From Spiroplasma gladiatoris (GTDB taxonomy: Bacteria; Bacillota_I; Bacilli_A; Mycoplasmatales; Mycoplasmataceae): DNA of 64,000 bases. The stretch covers positions 1,054,001 through 1,118,000 of the forward strand of contig NZ_CP038013.1 in NCBI RefSeq assembly GCF_004379335.1, read 5' to 3'. Below are positions 20,319 through 31,355 of the stretch, piece by piece (positions within the stretch are counted from its first letter, which is position 1; each line of letters opens with the position of its first letter). A model generated the notes under the pieces. It was given only the letters and a program-made list of their open reading frames with translations. It was not told the origin of the DNA and made no database searches. A program made the translations under genes and the position numbers.

Positions 20319-21613
20319 TCAATATTGATATTGTATTTATTAATAATTTTTTCGATTTTTGCTTGTTTATTTTTACCATAATAGAATTTGCAAATTACAA
20401 TATAACCATAAGTAGTATTTACATAAACTTTAAATCCGTTTTTTTGCTCTTTAATAAATCCTGAGAATTTTTCAAAATGTTTTGCATTTCATTTATTTTT
20501 TCAATATCTAACATGACGATTAACAAAGTAATTAGCTAAAGGTATAAAACTAAGTGCTATTATATTTGAAAATTCTAAATCACTAGCTCAATGGGTTCTT
20601 TGAAGAATTAATGACATTTGCATTGTTGGCAACAAGAAGCCGATTATCATATAAATGTAAAATATTTTATATCATTTTAAATTACGCTTTTTATTCGGAC
20701 CAATAAAATAAAACATTATTGAAGTCATTCCACAAACTGAGGTTGTGTGACCTGATGGAAAATCTCTATTTCACCAGCCATTATTGTCTTTTTGATGGGC
20801 ATTAAAATCAAACCAGTATTTAATGTTTCCAAAAAAATCGTTTGGTTTTCATCATGGAAAATAAGTTGCATTTTCTCTTCCATCAATTCCTGTTCCAAAA
20901 TAGCCCGTTTCAGGAGTGTATGTTCAACCTTTTTCTTCTGTTTTTCTTAAAATTTCATCAAAATTAACTGAGTATGGGTATGGTCTACCAAAAAAAGTTT
21001 TACCAGCACCAACAACCATGTACATAAAAGCAATATAACTTATCCCTTTTAAAGAATCCATTCAATATTCGTTAGTTAATATATCTTTTCTTTTAGAAAG
21101 TTTAAATCTTAAAAAAATAAATCCAGCTAACATTACTCCTAGTTCTAAGATTTTTATAACTATTAGAGCGTACACTCTATAATTTAGGTCTGCAAGTGAA
21201 TAAGGATCATTGCCTGGGCCAAACCCAAAATCTTTTTTAAAACCTTCAACTATTGATGTGTAAATTGTTATAATTCATATACATAAGCTTATTAAATAAT
21301 AGATATAAACTAATCATTTATTATTTTTAACAAAGTTTTTCTTTGAGTAATTTATTTGATAGAAATATAAAGTTTCTCAAATAACTCCTAAAAATAAAAA
21401 TAATAAACATAGTAAACTGTATGTTCCAAATTCTTCCATAAAAACTGTAAAAATTTTTACAGGAATATAATCAATTCCATCTTTAAAAAAATCATCGATT
21501 TCTTGGTCGTATACTCCAGATAACAAAAAAGTAACACACGAAATAGACGCTATAATAACTCCCGGTACAAATAAAAATTTATACTCTCTACTTTTTTTAT
21601 TTATATCAAACAT
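20303..21613 (-). CDS. PAP2-family membrane phosphatase
   Basis: A 436-residue membrane protein with many TGA Trp codons; in the standard code only the first 78 residues are open. The type 2 phosphatidic acid phosphatase motifs occur in order: K-x5-RP as GKTFFGRPYP, SGH in RDFPSGHTTS, and R-x5-HxxxD as LQRTHWASDL. The catalytic Ser-Gly-His, Arg, His and Asp are therefore all kept. Six to seven hydrophobic segments surround them; a soluble tail of about 70 residues follows. Likely substrates are lipid phosphates such as phosphatidate or phosphatidylglycerol phosphate, but the sequence does not decide this. It lies 17 bases after alaS and may be cotranscribed with it. Confidence 0.85.
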
Positions 21614-21630
21614 TACTTTATTCCCTTCTT

Positions 21631-24303
21631 TTAGTCTATTATCTTACCTTGTGCAAAAGCTTCATTACCTCCGCCTTTAACTTTAAAGTTTGTTGTATTT
21701 TTAAATATATTTATTGCACTATGAGTAGAAGTTATACTTTGTCCGACACTGACAATATAAACTTTAAACTCATTATTTATTAGTTTTAAAATTAAATTAT
21801 TATGTTGATTTTGTAAATAATCAGATAAAGCTTTCATTTCTTTCATTTCTAAATCTTCAATATTTAAATCGATATAATTTATTCCTTCTTTTTGTTCAGG
21901 AATAATATCTTTATATTTTGATAGTTTTTTAGCAATTAAAATATCTTCAACAGATTTTTGATATAACTTAAATTTATTTTTTAAATCAGATACTTTTATT
22001 TTTAATATTGCTAAGTTTCGTTTTGTTACAGGCATACTTATTATTTCTTTAATAATATTTTCAATTTCTATATTTTCTACATGTTTTTTAAACTCATTAA
22101 ATTTATCTATTGTTGGACGAATTTCTGCTTTTTGTTTTAAAAATTGTTCATTTAAAACTTTCGCCACTTCTTTATGGCTGGTTACTGCATGATATCTATA
22201 AACACCACTACCTTTTGAATCAATATTAGTGATAAGTAAATCTTCAATATCTTTTGTATTTTTTACGTGAGTACCACCACACAATTCACAAGAAAAAGAA
22301 CCAAATTTTACTACTCTAACTTTTTCACCATACTTATCTGTAAAAATCGCTAACGCATCGTGCTCATTTAATGCTTGATCTAAAGTACAATAAATTATTT
22401 CTCCTGGAATTTGTTGTTTAATTGCTTTTTCTATTACTGTATGTATTTTATCCACTTCTTCTTGACTTGGTAAGCGATTGTAACTAATGTCAAGTCTTAA
22501 ACCTTTTTCATTGTTATAACTACCAGATTGTAATGCTGATTTATCTAAAACTTCACGAATAGCAGACTGTAAAATATGTGTTCCTGAATGGTTTTTCATA
22601 GTGTAAAAACGTTTTTCACTATTTATTTTTGCAATAACATTTGTACCGACCTTAAGTGTCCCGTTAACCTGAACTTTATGGATATGTTGATTATTTGGAC
22701 CAACTTGAACATCAAGAACATTGTGTTTATTATCAAACTCATCAACAAGAGTACCTATATCAGATGCTTGACCTCCTTTTTCGGCGTAAAAAGGAGTTTT
22801 TTCTAAAGTCAAAAATACAATGTTATTTGAAATTTCTTCAACTTGTTTGTCATCAATAAACATGAAATTAATAGTTGTTTTACAATCTTCTAATTCATAG
22901 CCTACAAATTCACTTTTTACATCAAGACTAGTTAAAATTACAGATTGTTTATTTCAAGCTTTGTCATTTTTTCTTGAACTTCTTGCTAGTTCTTTTGCTT
23001 GTTCTAGTAAATTGTTAAATCCTTCAACATCAACTTCAATGTTTTTGTCATTTGCAATTTCAACAGTTAATTCGACTGGATAACCAAATGATTCAAATAA
23101 TAATAAAGCGTTTTTAGCACTAACAATTTTTTCTTTATTAATAATCATTTCTAGATGTTCATAGCCTTTTGATAATGTTTGTAAAAAACGTTTTTCTTCA
23201 TTTTCAACAATAGCTTTAATTGTTAATATTTTTTCTTCAATATAAGGATAAAATTCTTTCATAACTTCAGCAACTATATCAACAAGTTGATACAGAAATG
23301 CATTATTAATGCCAAGTTTTCTCCCATAAACACTACTTCTTCTAATAAGTCTTCTAATTATATATCCTCTATCTTTATTTCCTGGAAATACCCCATCACT
23401 AATTGCAAAAACAACCGCTCTTATATGATCTGCAATTACTTTAAAAGCTGTATTTATTTTTGTTTGTTCAATAGTTTCGCAAAAATAATTTTCAATTGAG
23501 TATTTAAAATCACATAAAGTTTCAACTTTATTAATTATTGGTAAAAATAAATCTGTTTCGAAGTTAGTTGGTGTATCTTGAAAAATTGATACCAGTCTTT
23601 CAAAACCAGCACCTGTATCTATGTTTTTTCTCGGTAATTCTGTGTAATTATTATTACCGTCGTTATTAAATTGAGAAAAGACTATATTTCAAATTTCAAT
23701 ATAACGGTCATTTTCAATATCATCAACTAAAAGTTTAGTTCCTAAATTGTTAGGATCTCATTTCTGTCCTCTATCAAAAAAAATTTCTGTATTAGGACCA
23801 CAAGGACCTTGACCAACATCTCAAAAGTTAGTTTTTCTAGTTCCTTTAAATATATGATCACTTGAAACACCTATTTGTTTTGTTCAAATATCATATGCAT
23901 CTTTGTCTTCTTCAAAAACTGTTATATAAAGAAGATTTTTATCAATATCAAATCATTCTTTTGAAGTCAGCAATTCTCATGCAAACTCTATAGCCTCTTT
24001 TTTAAAGTAATCACCAATTGAAAAATTTCCTAGCATTTCAAACATAGTTTGGTGTCTCGCTGTGACCCCAACATTTTCAATGTCATTTGTTCTAATTGAC
24101 TTTTGTGAATTAGTAAGTCTTGGAGAAGGAGGATTTAATCTTCCATCAAAATAAGGTTTTAAAGTTGCAACCCCAGAATTTATTCAAAGTAAGCTTGGAT
24201 CTTCAACAGGAACTAAACTAACAGGTTCTAAAAAATAATGATTTTTAGATTTAAAAAAATCTAGTCACATTTTTCTAATATCATTTGCACTTAATCTTTT
24301 CAT
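21631..24303 (-). CDS. alaS: Alanyl-tRNA synthetase
   Basis: Charges tRNA-Ala; 890 residues, full length, with many TGA Trp codons. The class II core at the start includes [15 protein letters not shown] (motif 2 region) and [15 protein letters not shown] (motif 3). The editing domain has the zinc ligands [14 protein letters not shown] (HxxxH) and the CELCGGTHV Cys/His pair, so proofreading of Ser- and Gly-tRNA is expected. The C-terminal C-Ala domain ends [11 protein letters not shown]. An AAGGAG ribosome binding site precedes the ATG. A perfect 12-bp inverted repeat lies in the leader. Confidence 0.97.
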
Positions 24304-24322
24304 TATTATCTCCTTAGAATAC

Positions 24323-24353
24323 AATAGTTTTATTTTAACATAATAAAACTATT
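24323..24353 (-). promoter_or_regulatory. Inverted repeat in the alaS leader
   Basis: AATAGTTTTATT and its perfect complement flank a seven-base centre, starting 20 bases before the alaS ATG. There is no U-run, so it is not a terminator. It could be an operator or an mRNA hairpin. E. coli AlaRS is known to bind a palindrome at its own promoter, but no link is shown here. Confidence 0.4.
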
Positions 24354-24370
24354 ACTTATTTTTATGTAGT

Positions 24371-24408
24371 CAAATTAAAAAAGCAATTTTAGTTGCTTTT
24401 TTAATTTG
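24371..24408 (-). terminator. Intrinsic terminator of the ABC transporter gene
   Basis: A 16-bp stem (CAAATTAAAAAAGCAA with its complement, six-base loop) that overlaps the stop codon and contains a run of T on the minus strand. It separates the gene from alaS. Confidence 0.85.
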
Positions 24409-26380
24409 AAGTTTCATATAAAGTTTTAAACATACCATTAATTTTTATTAACTCTTGGAAAGTTCCTCTTTGTGATATACCAACTTTTGGGTCAAGGACA
24501 AATATTTCATCAAAGTCTTTAATTGTTGATAGTCTGTGAGCAATACTTATTGTTGTTCTTCCAATCATAAGTTTATCTAGTTCTTCTTGAATTTCTTTTT
24601 CAACAATATTATCTAAAGCACTTGTCGCTTCGTCTAAAATTAAAATTTTTGGATTTTTCAAAAAAGCTCTTGCTATAACTAGTCTTTGCTTTTGTCCTCC
24701 AGACAATTGAGAACCTCTTTCATATAGTACGGTTTCATATCCTTTTGGCATTGACATAATTAAACTATGTAGTTTTGCTTTTTTACATGCAGAAATTAAA
24801 TCTTCCATTGTAAAATCTTCTAATCCATAAGATATATTTTCAATAATAGTTCCACTAAATATTTGTGGTTCTTGGTCAACATACCCTACATGTTTTAATC
24901 AACTTTTTAAATTTAGTTCGCTTAAATCAGTATTTCCATTTACCAAAATAGAACCATCAGTTGGGTCATAAAATCTTAGTAATAGTTTTGCAATAGTAGA
25001 TTTACCACTACCAGAAGGTCCAACAAAAGCATACTTTTTATTTTTTCTCAATACAAGGTTTAAATTATTTATAATTATTTTTTCAGGATCATCTGGATAA
25101 GAAAAGGTAATATTGTTAAGAATTACATCTCCATTAATTGTCTCTATTTCTTTTTCTTTATTTACATCAATTTTTGGTACTATTGAAGTTATTTTATCAA
25201 TAACATTAAAGCTGTTTTTTGCTCTATTAACACCTTCTAAAATTTCTTTTAACTGAAATAGTGGCGTAATTACAACAAAAATTCCGGCTGTAAATGTACT
25301 AAATATTGTTAGTAGTTTTGCAGTTTCACCAGTATAAATAAAACTTCCAAATACAATTGAAGCCATTGTAAAACTGCCAATTCCTCCAACTAACAATGCA
25401 GCAATAATTGTAGTTAAAGCTAAACTTAATTTTTTATCTAAATCCAGTTTTTTGGTTTCGTTTTTAAAATAATCTTGTTCTTCATTTCAAGTTGCAGCTG
25501 ATTTTACCAATCTAATTGCTTGAATTCTTTCAGCCATTTTATTATTTAAATCCTTTTCTTTATTGCTAATTTTTTTTGTTGGTTTAGAAATTAAAAAAAC
25601 AACAAGCAGAGAAATTAAAACAACAGCTACAAGTAATGAAAGTGTACACAAAGTAATTTTTCAATCGATAATTCCAAGTGTTACAGTAGCTCCAACAAAA
25701 CTACCGATTATGTATAAAATAATAATTGGTGCAATTTTTAGCTGTTCTCCAATAAAACCAATATCCTTTACAACTAAAGATACTAATCCTTGTGTTTTGT
25801 TTTCATGAAAAAAGTTTAAATCCTGAGAAATTATTTTTGTAATTGTATCTCTTCTTAAATCGCTTTCTTTAGTTTGAGCAATTATCCCTGTAAAAAAGTA
25901 ACTTAAATACATTGTTAAAACAATTAAACCAATATTACATATTAAAACAATTATTCAATCATTAAATGAAAATCCAAATCCAAATAAGTCCACATAAACT
26001 TTATGCGCTTTGTATAAGACATCATCATTTCCAAGTTTTTTTAATATTTTATTAACAAGTTCTTCGTTTTCTAATAACTTATCAACATCAAATCCTGCAT
26101 TTGGTGTTTCTGTTAAATAACCTTGTTCTATTAAATCTTTAAAAATATCATGAAGTGATCCGTCTTTATTTGAAATCATATCAATTAAGTTTTGTGCTGT
26201 TAAAATTTTTACAATACTTTCTGCAATTTTAATATTTAGTACTGTAAATCCAATAACAGCAATTATAAAAATTAAAGCAAAAAAAGCAATAATCGGTTTT
26301 TGTTTGCACCCTTGCATAAATAAACCAGCAATTGTTTTTTGTTTTGGTTTTGTTTGTCATTGTCTTTTTTGAATAGCCAT
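24401..26380 (-). CDS. ABC exporter half-transporter (MsbA/multidrug type)
   Basis: A 659-residue protein fusing a six-helix membrane domain (residues about 20-400) to an ATPase. The ATPase has Walker A GPSGSGKST, signature SGGQKQR, Walker B ILILDEATSALD and a switch histidine in SIAHRLS. It reads through TGA codons at 25955, 25661, 24899 and elsewhere. An unusual soluble insert of about 75 residues lies between the first two membrane helices (DMISNKDGSLHD to YKAHKVYVDLF), probably outside the cell. Exporters of this type work as dimers; with one gene here it would be a homodimer or have a partner elsewhere. Substrate unknown. Confidence 0.9.
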
Positions 26381-26408
26381 TTTTAATCCTTTCTTAATAT
26401 TTCTTTAT

Positions 26409-26436
26409 ACTATAAAAATAACATAACTAAATGCAA
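26409..26436 (-). promoter_or_regulatory. Candidate promoter of the ABC transporter gene
   Basis: On the minus strand TTGCAT (26431-26436), 16 bases, then TATAGT (26409-26414), ending 28 bases before the ATG. A good sigma-70-like pair. The opposite strand carries TATAAT at 26482-26487 for the divergent phosphatase gene, but with no clear -35 partner. Confidence 0.55.
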
Positions 26437-26524
26437 AAATTTTTTCTTTGATTAAATAATTAAAAAATAATAGAAAAAGATTATAATTAAATAATAATTA
26501 AATAATTTATAAGAAAGGAAAGTT

Positions 26525-27397
26525 ATGAAATTACAACACTTAAATAAAAAACGATTAATTTTAATTGATTTGGATGGAACTGCTCTAAGAAAAGATGGAC
26601 AAACAATTCACAAAAAAACCTTAGAAGTTTTAAAAAAAGCAAGTAGTGAAGGTCATACAGTTTGTATCATTACAGGTAGACCTCATAGAGCGACAATGCG
26701 TTTTTATAAACAATTAGGGTTAACAAGTTTGATGACTAATTTTGATGGAGCACACATTCATGATCCCTATAAAAGAAGATTTAAAAGAGTTGTTTTACCA
26801 ATTAGTGAACAAGTAGTTTTTGAAATAATAAACAACCCCATTATTAAGCAATATGTAACTAACATTTTAATTGAATCTTATAATAAAGCTTTTGTAATGA
26901 AAAAAGATGAATTTATTGAAAACTTTTTTCACTTAGATGATGTTGATGATGATGAATATTTTATTGCTGATCCTTATGAAAACTGAGAAGGACCAGCTAC
27001 AAACTTGTGTTTATTTGTATCAAATGAAGATGAAAAAGATATTATAACTAGACAATTAGAAAAATTTAAAAATACAGTTAAAATTCAATCAGGAAATGTT
27101 TATGGTAACTTAAGTAACTCATCAACTTTAATGATAACTTTAACTAGTAAAATTGTTAACAAAGGTTTTGTAGCAAGGATATTGGCACAATATTACAATA
27201 AAGATATTAGGGACGTTATTGCATTTGGAGATCAAATGAACGATTATGAAATGATAAAACAAGTTGGTTATGGAGTTGCTATGAAAAATGGGACAACTGA
27301 TTTAAAAAACGTTGCAGATGGTATTACTAACTTAACCAATGATGAAGGTGGACTTGGCGAGTATCTAGAAAGGCTACTTAACGGAGAAGAAGTTTAG
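26525..27397 (+). CDS. Cof-type HAD-superfamily phosphatase
   Basis: A 290-residue cytoplasmic hydrolase with a TGA Trp codon at 26984-26986. Motif I is LIDLDGTAL (nucleophile Asp), motif II ITGRPH, motif III a Lys in the second half, and motif IV GDQMNDYEMI. The C2-type cap between motifs II and III fits the Cof/YidA group, which dephosphorylates sugar phosphates and related small molecules. A GAAAGGAAAG ribosome binding site precedes the ATG. It is divergent from the ABC exporter and 29 bases before the peroxiredoxin gene. Confidence 0.9.
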
Positions 27398-27426
27398 TGT
27401 TATTATATTAATATAAGGGGGCCAAG

Positions 27427-27867
27427 ATGGTTTTAAAAGACGAAATTTATCAATTAGACACAGGAGAACAAAGTAATTTATCTAGATTAATGGGTTCAAG
27501 AGGACTAATATTGTTTTTTTATCCTAAAGCAGGTACTAAAGGATGCACTAATGAGTTATTAGAGTTTTCTAAAAGAAAAAAAGATTTTGATTACTTACAC
27601 TATAATATTGTTGGTGTTAGTGCAGATAATGTTGAAGAGCAAAATCAATTTGCTTGCAACTATAATGTAGAGTTTCCTTTGATAGCAGATACTAATAAAG
27701 ATTTAATTAATAAATTAGATTTAATAAGTCCTGATAGCAACAGCATAAGAAGATGTACTTTTGTTGTAAATTCACACTTAGAAGTTGTTAATTCTTATAT
27801 GGACGTAGATCCTAAAAAACACGTTAAAGAAGTACTAAAATACTTACAAAAAAAAGTTGAAAAATAA
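27427..27867 (+). CDS. Peroxiredoxin, Bcp/PrxQ-like
   Basis: A 146-residue thioredoxin-fold peroxidase. The peroxidatic cysteine lies in FYPKAGTKGCTNE, matching the PKxxTxGCT.E motif of Bcp, and the resolving Arg context follows (DSNSIRRCTFVV). It reduces hydroperoxides at the expense of thioredoxin. An AAGGGGGCC site precedes the ATG. It probably shares a transcript with the phosphatase upstream. Confidence 0.88.
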   Translation: MVLKDEIYQLDTGEQSNLSRLMGSRGLILFFYPKAGTKGCTNELLEFSKRKKDFDYLHYNIVGVSADNVEEQNQFACNYNVEFPLIADTNKDLINKLDLISPDSNSIRRCTFVVNSHLEVVNSYMDVDPKKHVKEVLKYLQKKVEK

Positions 27868-28020
27868 ATTCTCAGTGTATAAGTTATGTATGAAAAAAAT
27901 TATACATGAAATTGTTTTCATAAATAAAAAAATAAAACCAAAAATTAAATTTCTAAATATAATTCTCTAAGTATACATTATGTTAAAAAAACATAAAATT
28001 ATACAAGGAGAATTTTTTAT

Positions 28021-28371
28021 ATGACAAATTTAAAAGGAAACAAATCAAATATTCTAGATTTTGATACTAAAAAAGAATTAATAAATAAGTACTTTAAGCA
28101 AAATTTATCTTTTAGAGATTTATCAAAAACTTACAACATATCATATTCAACAGTTAGAAGAATGTGTTTAGATTGAGAAGTTTATGGTGATGAATCACTT
28201 ATTTCAAAAACGGGAAAACACAACAAACATAACGGAAAAATTAGAACTAATTCAGAAGATCCAAAAGACAAAAAAATTGCTGAACTTAACAAAAAATTAA
28301 AATGATTAGAAATGGAGAATGAGGTTTTAAAAAAGTTCAATGAACTAATGGAGGATTCAGAAAAAGAATAA
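28021..28371 (+). CDS. IS3-family OrfA (helix-turn-helix protein)
   Basis: 116 residues with two TGA Trp codons, translated from an ATG preceded by AAGGAG. The N-terminal part has the helix-turn-helix FRDLSKTYNISYSTVRRM used to bind the IS ends. The C-terminal half is a leucine-zipper-like helix (LNKKLKWLEMENEVLKKFNE). It ends TAA inside GAAAAAGAATAA; shifting back one base on the A run enters orfB, the usual way IS3 elements make the OrfAB transposase. Confidence 0.85.
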
Positions 28372-29251
28372 TTAATTATTACAAAATAATAGATAAATAT
28401 AAAAATAAATATACAATTTTTTCTTTATGTAAATTATTAAATATAACCAGAGCTAGTTATTATCGATGATGTAAAAAAAATAAGCCAGAATTTAACTTAA
28501 AAGTAGATATGAATTTAGCTTCTAAAATAAAAGAGATTTTTATAAAAAATAATGGAATTTATGGGGCACCAAGAATAAAAATAGTTTTAAATAATAGTGG
28601 CGTTGTTGCAAGTCAAACTAAGATAGCTAGAATTATGAAAACATTTAAATTATATTCAGTTATAAGAGTTAAAAAAATGAATAGAAAGCTTAAAGAAGTC
28701 AAAAAAATAACACACGGTCCTAATCATGTTAATAGAAACTGATCTTTATACTCAAAAAATGAGTTATGAGTTACAGATGTCACTTATATACTGTTTAACA
28801 AAAAGTTGCATATTTAAGTGTTATAAAAGATGCAAACATTGGGTTTATAGTCGGTCATGAAGTATCTTTAAAAAACGATATAGATATTTATAAAAAATCA
28901 CTAGAAAAAGCTTCGCAACATAGAAAAGATATATCTAAAAAACTAATTATTCATTCCGATAATGGAATTAAGTACACATCTGTATTTGCAAGGCGATATG
29001 CTAAAAAAAATAACATAATAACATCATTATCTAGACCTGGCAATTCTATTGATAATACAATGTGTGAAACTTTTTTCTCTTCATTAAAAGAAGAATAAAA
29101 AACTAAATTAAAACAAAATAGTTTTATCAATCTAAAAAAGGTAATAGATAATTATGTAGAGTTTTATAACTATACAAGAATAATGATTAAACATAATGGA
29201 TCTCCAGCATATGCTTATATTGGTTTTATTTCACATAAAAAAAATACTTAA
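28372..29251 (+). pseudogene. IS3-family OrfB transposase, frameshifted and with a nonsense codon
   Basis: The OrfB frame starts by -1 shifting from orfA (before 28372) and encodes an HTH_21-like part (NKYTIFSLCKLLNITRASYY) and the rve integrase core. The first catalytic Asp lies in WVTDVTYI. The frame is then lost: the A run at 28800-28804 is one base short and a TAA follows at 28815. The next frame continues with the second Asp (IIHSDNGIKYTS) and catalytic Glu (SLKEE), is cut by TAA at 29096-29098 where Trp would be expected, and resumes to TAA at 29249. Two lesions make it non-functional. Confidence 0.85.
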
Positions 29252-29339
29252 ATAATTTTGAAGTATTTTTTTAAAAAACATTTTGTATACTTGGCAAAGT
29301 ATATTTAAAAATTAAATTTTTTCGTTTTATTTTTTTATT

Positions 29340-30178
29340 TTATAAATTAATTATTTTTGTAAAAATAATTTTTGCTTTAGCATCTGAAACGATTGTTTTT
29401 TGATCTACTGTAGTTGATTTGAAATCGGTTTTGTAAAGATTTAAAGTGAATTTATTATCATTTTTTATACCCTTTAAAAATAAATTGTATGAAGTTACAT
29501 TTACTTCGTTTTCACTAATTTTTTCATGTTTATCTTTAAGATTTTTAGTTTCTTCAAAAATATAAGCGAATCTATCTAAAGATAAGTCATTCTCTTCTTC
29601 TTTTTTAGGAAGAAAGTCAATAAATTTACCTTGTAGAACTCCTAAAGCTTTGAAGCCTTCTTGCACATTTTCTTGACTTAAATCAGTATTGTCATAGTTT
29701 TCTGATAACTTATTATCTTCTACTTTAATTTACTTTTAACATTATTTCCCATAATTATGTCTATATTTTCTGAGTTCATAAAGTAATTTACTACGTCTGA
29801 ATCAGATTTATTTTTTGTAAATGTCAATTCATCAATTTTTTCACTTACTCTGTAAACTACATTCACACTTCCAGTAAATGTTTTAGAATTAGATTTAGAG
29901 TTTAGTGTTGCAGAAGTTAGAGTTTGAACAGGTTCTGAAGAGATTTCTACATCGTTTTCTGTTAAATTAAAATTTTTATTTAAAGTATTTATTGCTTCAA
30001 CAATTTCTTTAAGAGAAGGTTTAGTTTCTGCTGTTTCTAAAAAGAATTCACCTAAGTCTTTTTTTTCTAAATCGTTTAAATCAATTTTGGTTGTTGTTTT
30101 TTTAGGACAAGCAACAACGGCACTTGATGCAGTAGCTGACATTCCCAATGCCCCTAATATACTTAATAATTTTTTCAT
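29340..30178 (-). pseudogene. Lipoprotein with a frameshift in the middle
   Basis: The first frame encodes 152 residues: signal peptide MKKLLSILGALGMSATASSA, lipobox VVAC with Cys at residue 24, then a module like that of the lipoprotein at 18178-19455 (DLEKKDLGEF, PSLKEIVEAINTLN, FTGSVNVVYRVSEK). It stops at TAG 29720-29722. The overlapping frame continues at once (IKVEDNKLSENYDNTDLSQ) for about 125 more residues to TAA at 29340. One lost base near 29725-29740, in an A/T-rich run, explains both. It could be decay, phase variation or a sequencing error. A good promoter precedes the gene. Confidence 0.75.
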
Positions 30179-30216
30179 TTTAAAAGCTCTTTTCTATAGG
30201 TTCTCACCCAAAAAAA

Positions 30217-30245
30217 ATTATATTATTCTAATTTTAGATTTTCAA
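30217..30245 (-). promoter_or_regulatory. Promoter of the frameshifted lipoprotein gene
   Basis: TTGAAA (30240-30245), exactly 17 bases, then TATAAT (30217-30222) on the minus strand, 38 bases before the ATG. This is the best sigma-70 match I found in the window. Confidence 0.7.
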
Positions 30246-30267
30246 AGTTATTACTCTCAGGTTTTAA

Positions 30268-30288
30268 AAATGAAAAAAAATTTCATTT
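30268..30288 (-). terminator. Intrinsic terminator of the aminotransferase/pepF unit
   Basis: An 8-bp stem AAATGAAA/TTTCATTT with a five-A loop, then T-rich sequence on the minus strand, 10 bases after the aminotransferase stop. Confidence 0.65.
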
Positions 30289-30297
30289 GATTTTATA

Positions 30298-31344
30298 TTA
30301 TTTTAAGTTTTTTGTGGAGTTAATTAAAATTTTAACATCTGAGATATTATTATGATAATTAATACATACTCTTATAGAATTTAAATTTGCTTGATCTCCT
30401 CCAACAAATATATTGTTTTTATACATAAAAGATATTAATTCAGATGCTTTAATTTTCTGAGGACAAATTAAAACAATTAAGTTAGAGTTTATAATATCTT
30501 TTTTATTATTAACTAAAAAACCCAGTTTTGACATTTCTTCAATAAATTTATCTTTTAAAACATTTATCTTTTTAGTAATTTTATCTTTATTATTTAAAGT
30601 AAATTCTATATCTTCACAAACCACTTGTAAGTTATTTGTAAAATAAGTATGTGGCAACTGATTTATTTTTGAAAATTTATGCATTAAATGTAAAGAAAAA
30701 TAATAATTATTTTCAAATATATCATATTCTTCAAATGACTTTGAATAACCCAGAAAACTAAAACCTGGGTTTGAGTGAAAAGATTTTGCTGAACTCATTA
30801 GCAGAAAATCACACTCTTGATTTAAATTATTTTCTTTTCTATAAAATATAGGGTAACTAACTGCATCAATAAATAAATATTTATTTTGTTTTTTTATTTC
30901 TTTGTAAATATTTTTATAGTCATATATACACCCTGTTGAAGTTTCATTAAGTAATCCAAAAACCAAAGTTTCTTCTAAACTTGCAATAAAGTTTTCTAAC
31001 TCTGTTTTAGATTTATCAAAAATACTTTTATCAATTTTATTTACAATAAATTTATTAGATTCTAAAATTCTAACAATGTTTTCAGATCAGTTTCCTGTAT
31101 CTATTACAGCAATTTTGTTATTTTTTGTAACTTTATTTTTTAAAGACAAAGAAAAAATATTAATTAATTCACTTGCAGAAGTTTGAGCAATTAAAACTTC
31201 TTTTGAGCCAAACTCTTTACATAAAACTTCTTTTGTTTTTTTAACAATTTCTTGACTCTCTACTGATCTGTGAAAAATCGATTGTCTTTTTATGTTCCCT
31301 TTTGTAGTTTGGGGTCCTGGTGTGAATATAATTTTTTTCTTCAT
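30298..31344 (-). CDS. Class V aminotransferase (PLP-dependent)
   Basis: 348 residues with a TGA Trp at 31087-31089. The N-terminal FTPGPQTT is the typical start of class V enzymes such as serine-pyruvate and phosphoserine aminotransferases. LIDAVSYP-like FIDAVSYPIF gives the Asp that contacts the PLP ring, and LLMSSAKSFHSNPGFSFL has the Lys that should form the Schiff base. The substrate cannot be read from the sequence. It starts 11 bases after pepF, so the two are cotranscribed; a link to amino acids freed from peptides is an inference. Confidence 0.8.
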
Positions 31345-31355
31345 ATATTTCCTTT

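Larger units (their letters stand above)
27969..29292 (+). mobile_element. Inactivated IS3-family (IS150-like) insertion sequence
   Basis: Terminal inverted repeats are AAGTATACATTATGTT (27969-27984) and the complement of AAGTATACAAAATGTT (29277-29292), 14 of 16 matching. Inside lie orfA and orfB of an IS3 transposase with TGA Trp codons. orfB carries a -1 base loss near 28800 and a TAA at 29096, so this copy is dead. No clear target duplication can be seen beside the repeats, and the true ends may extend a few bases further. The element separates the peroxiredoxin from a broken lipoprotein gene. Confidence 0.85.
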
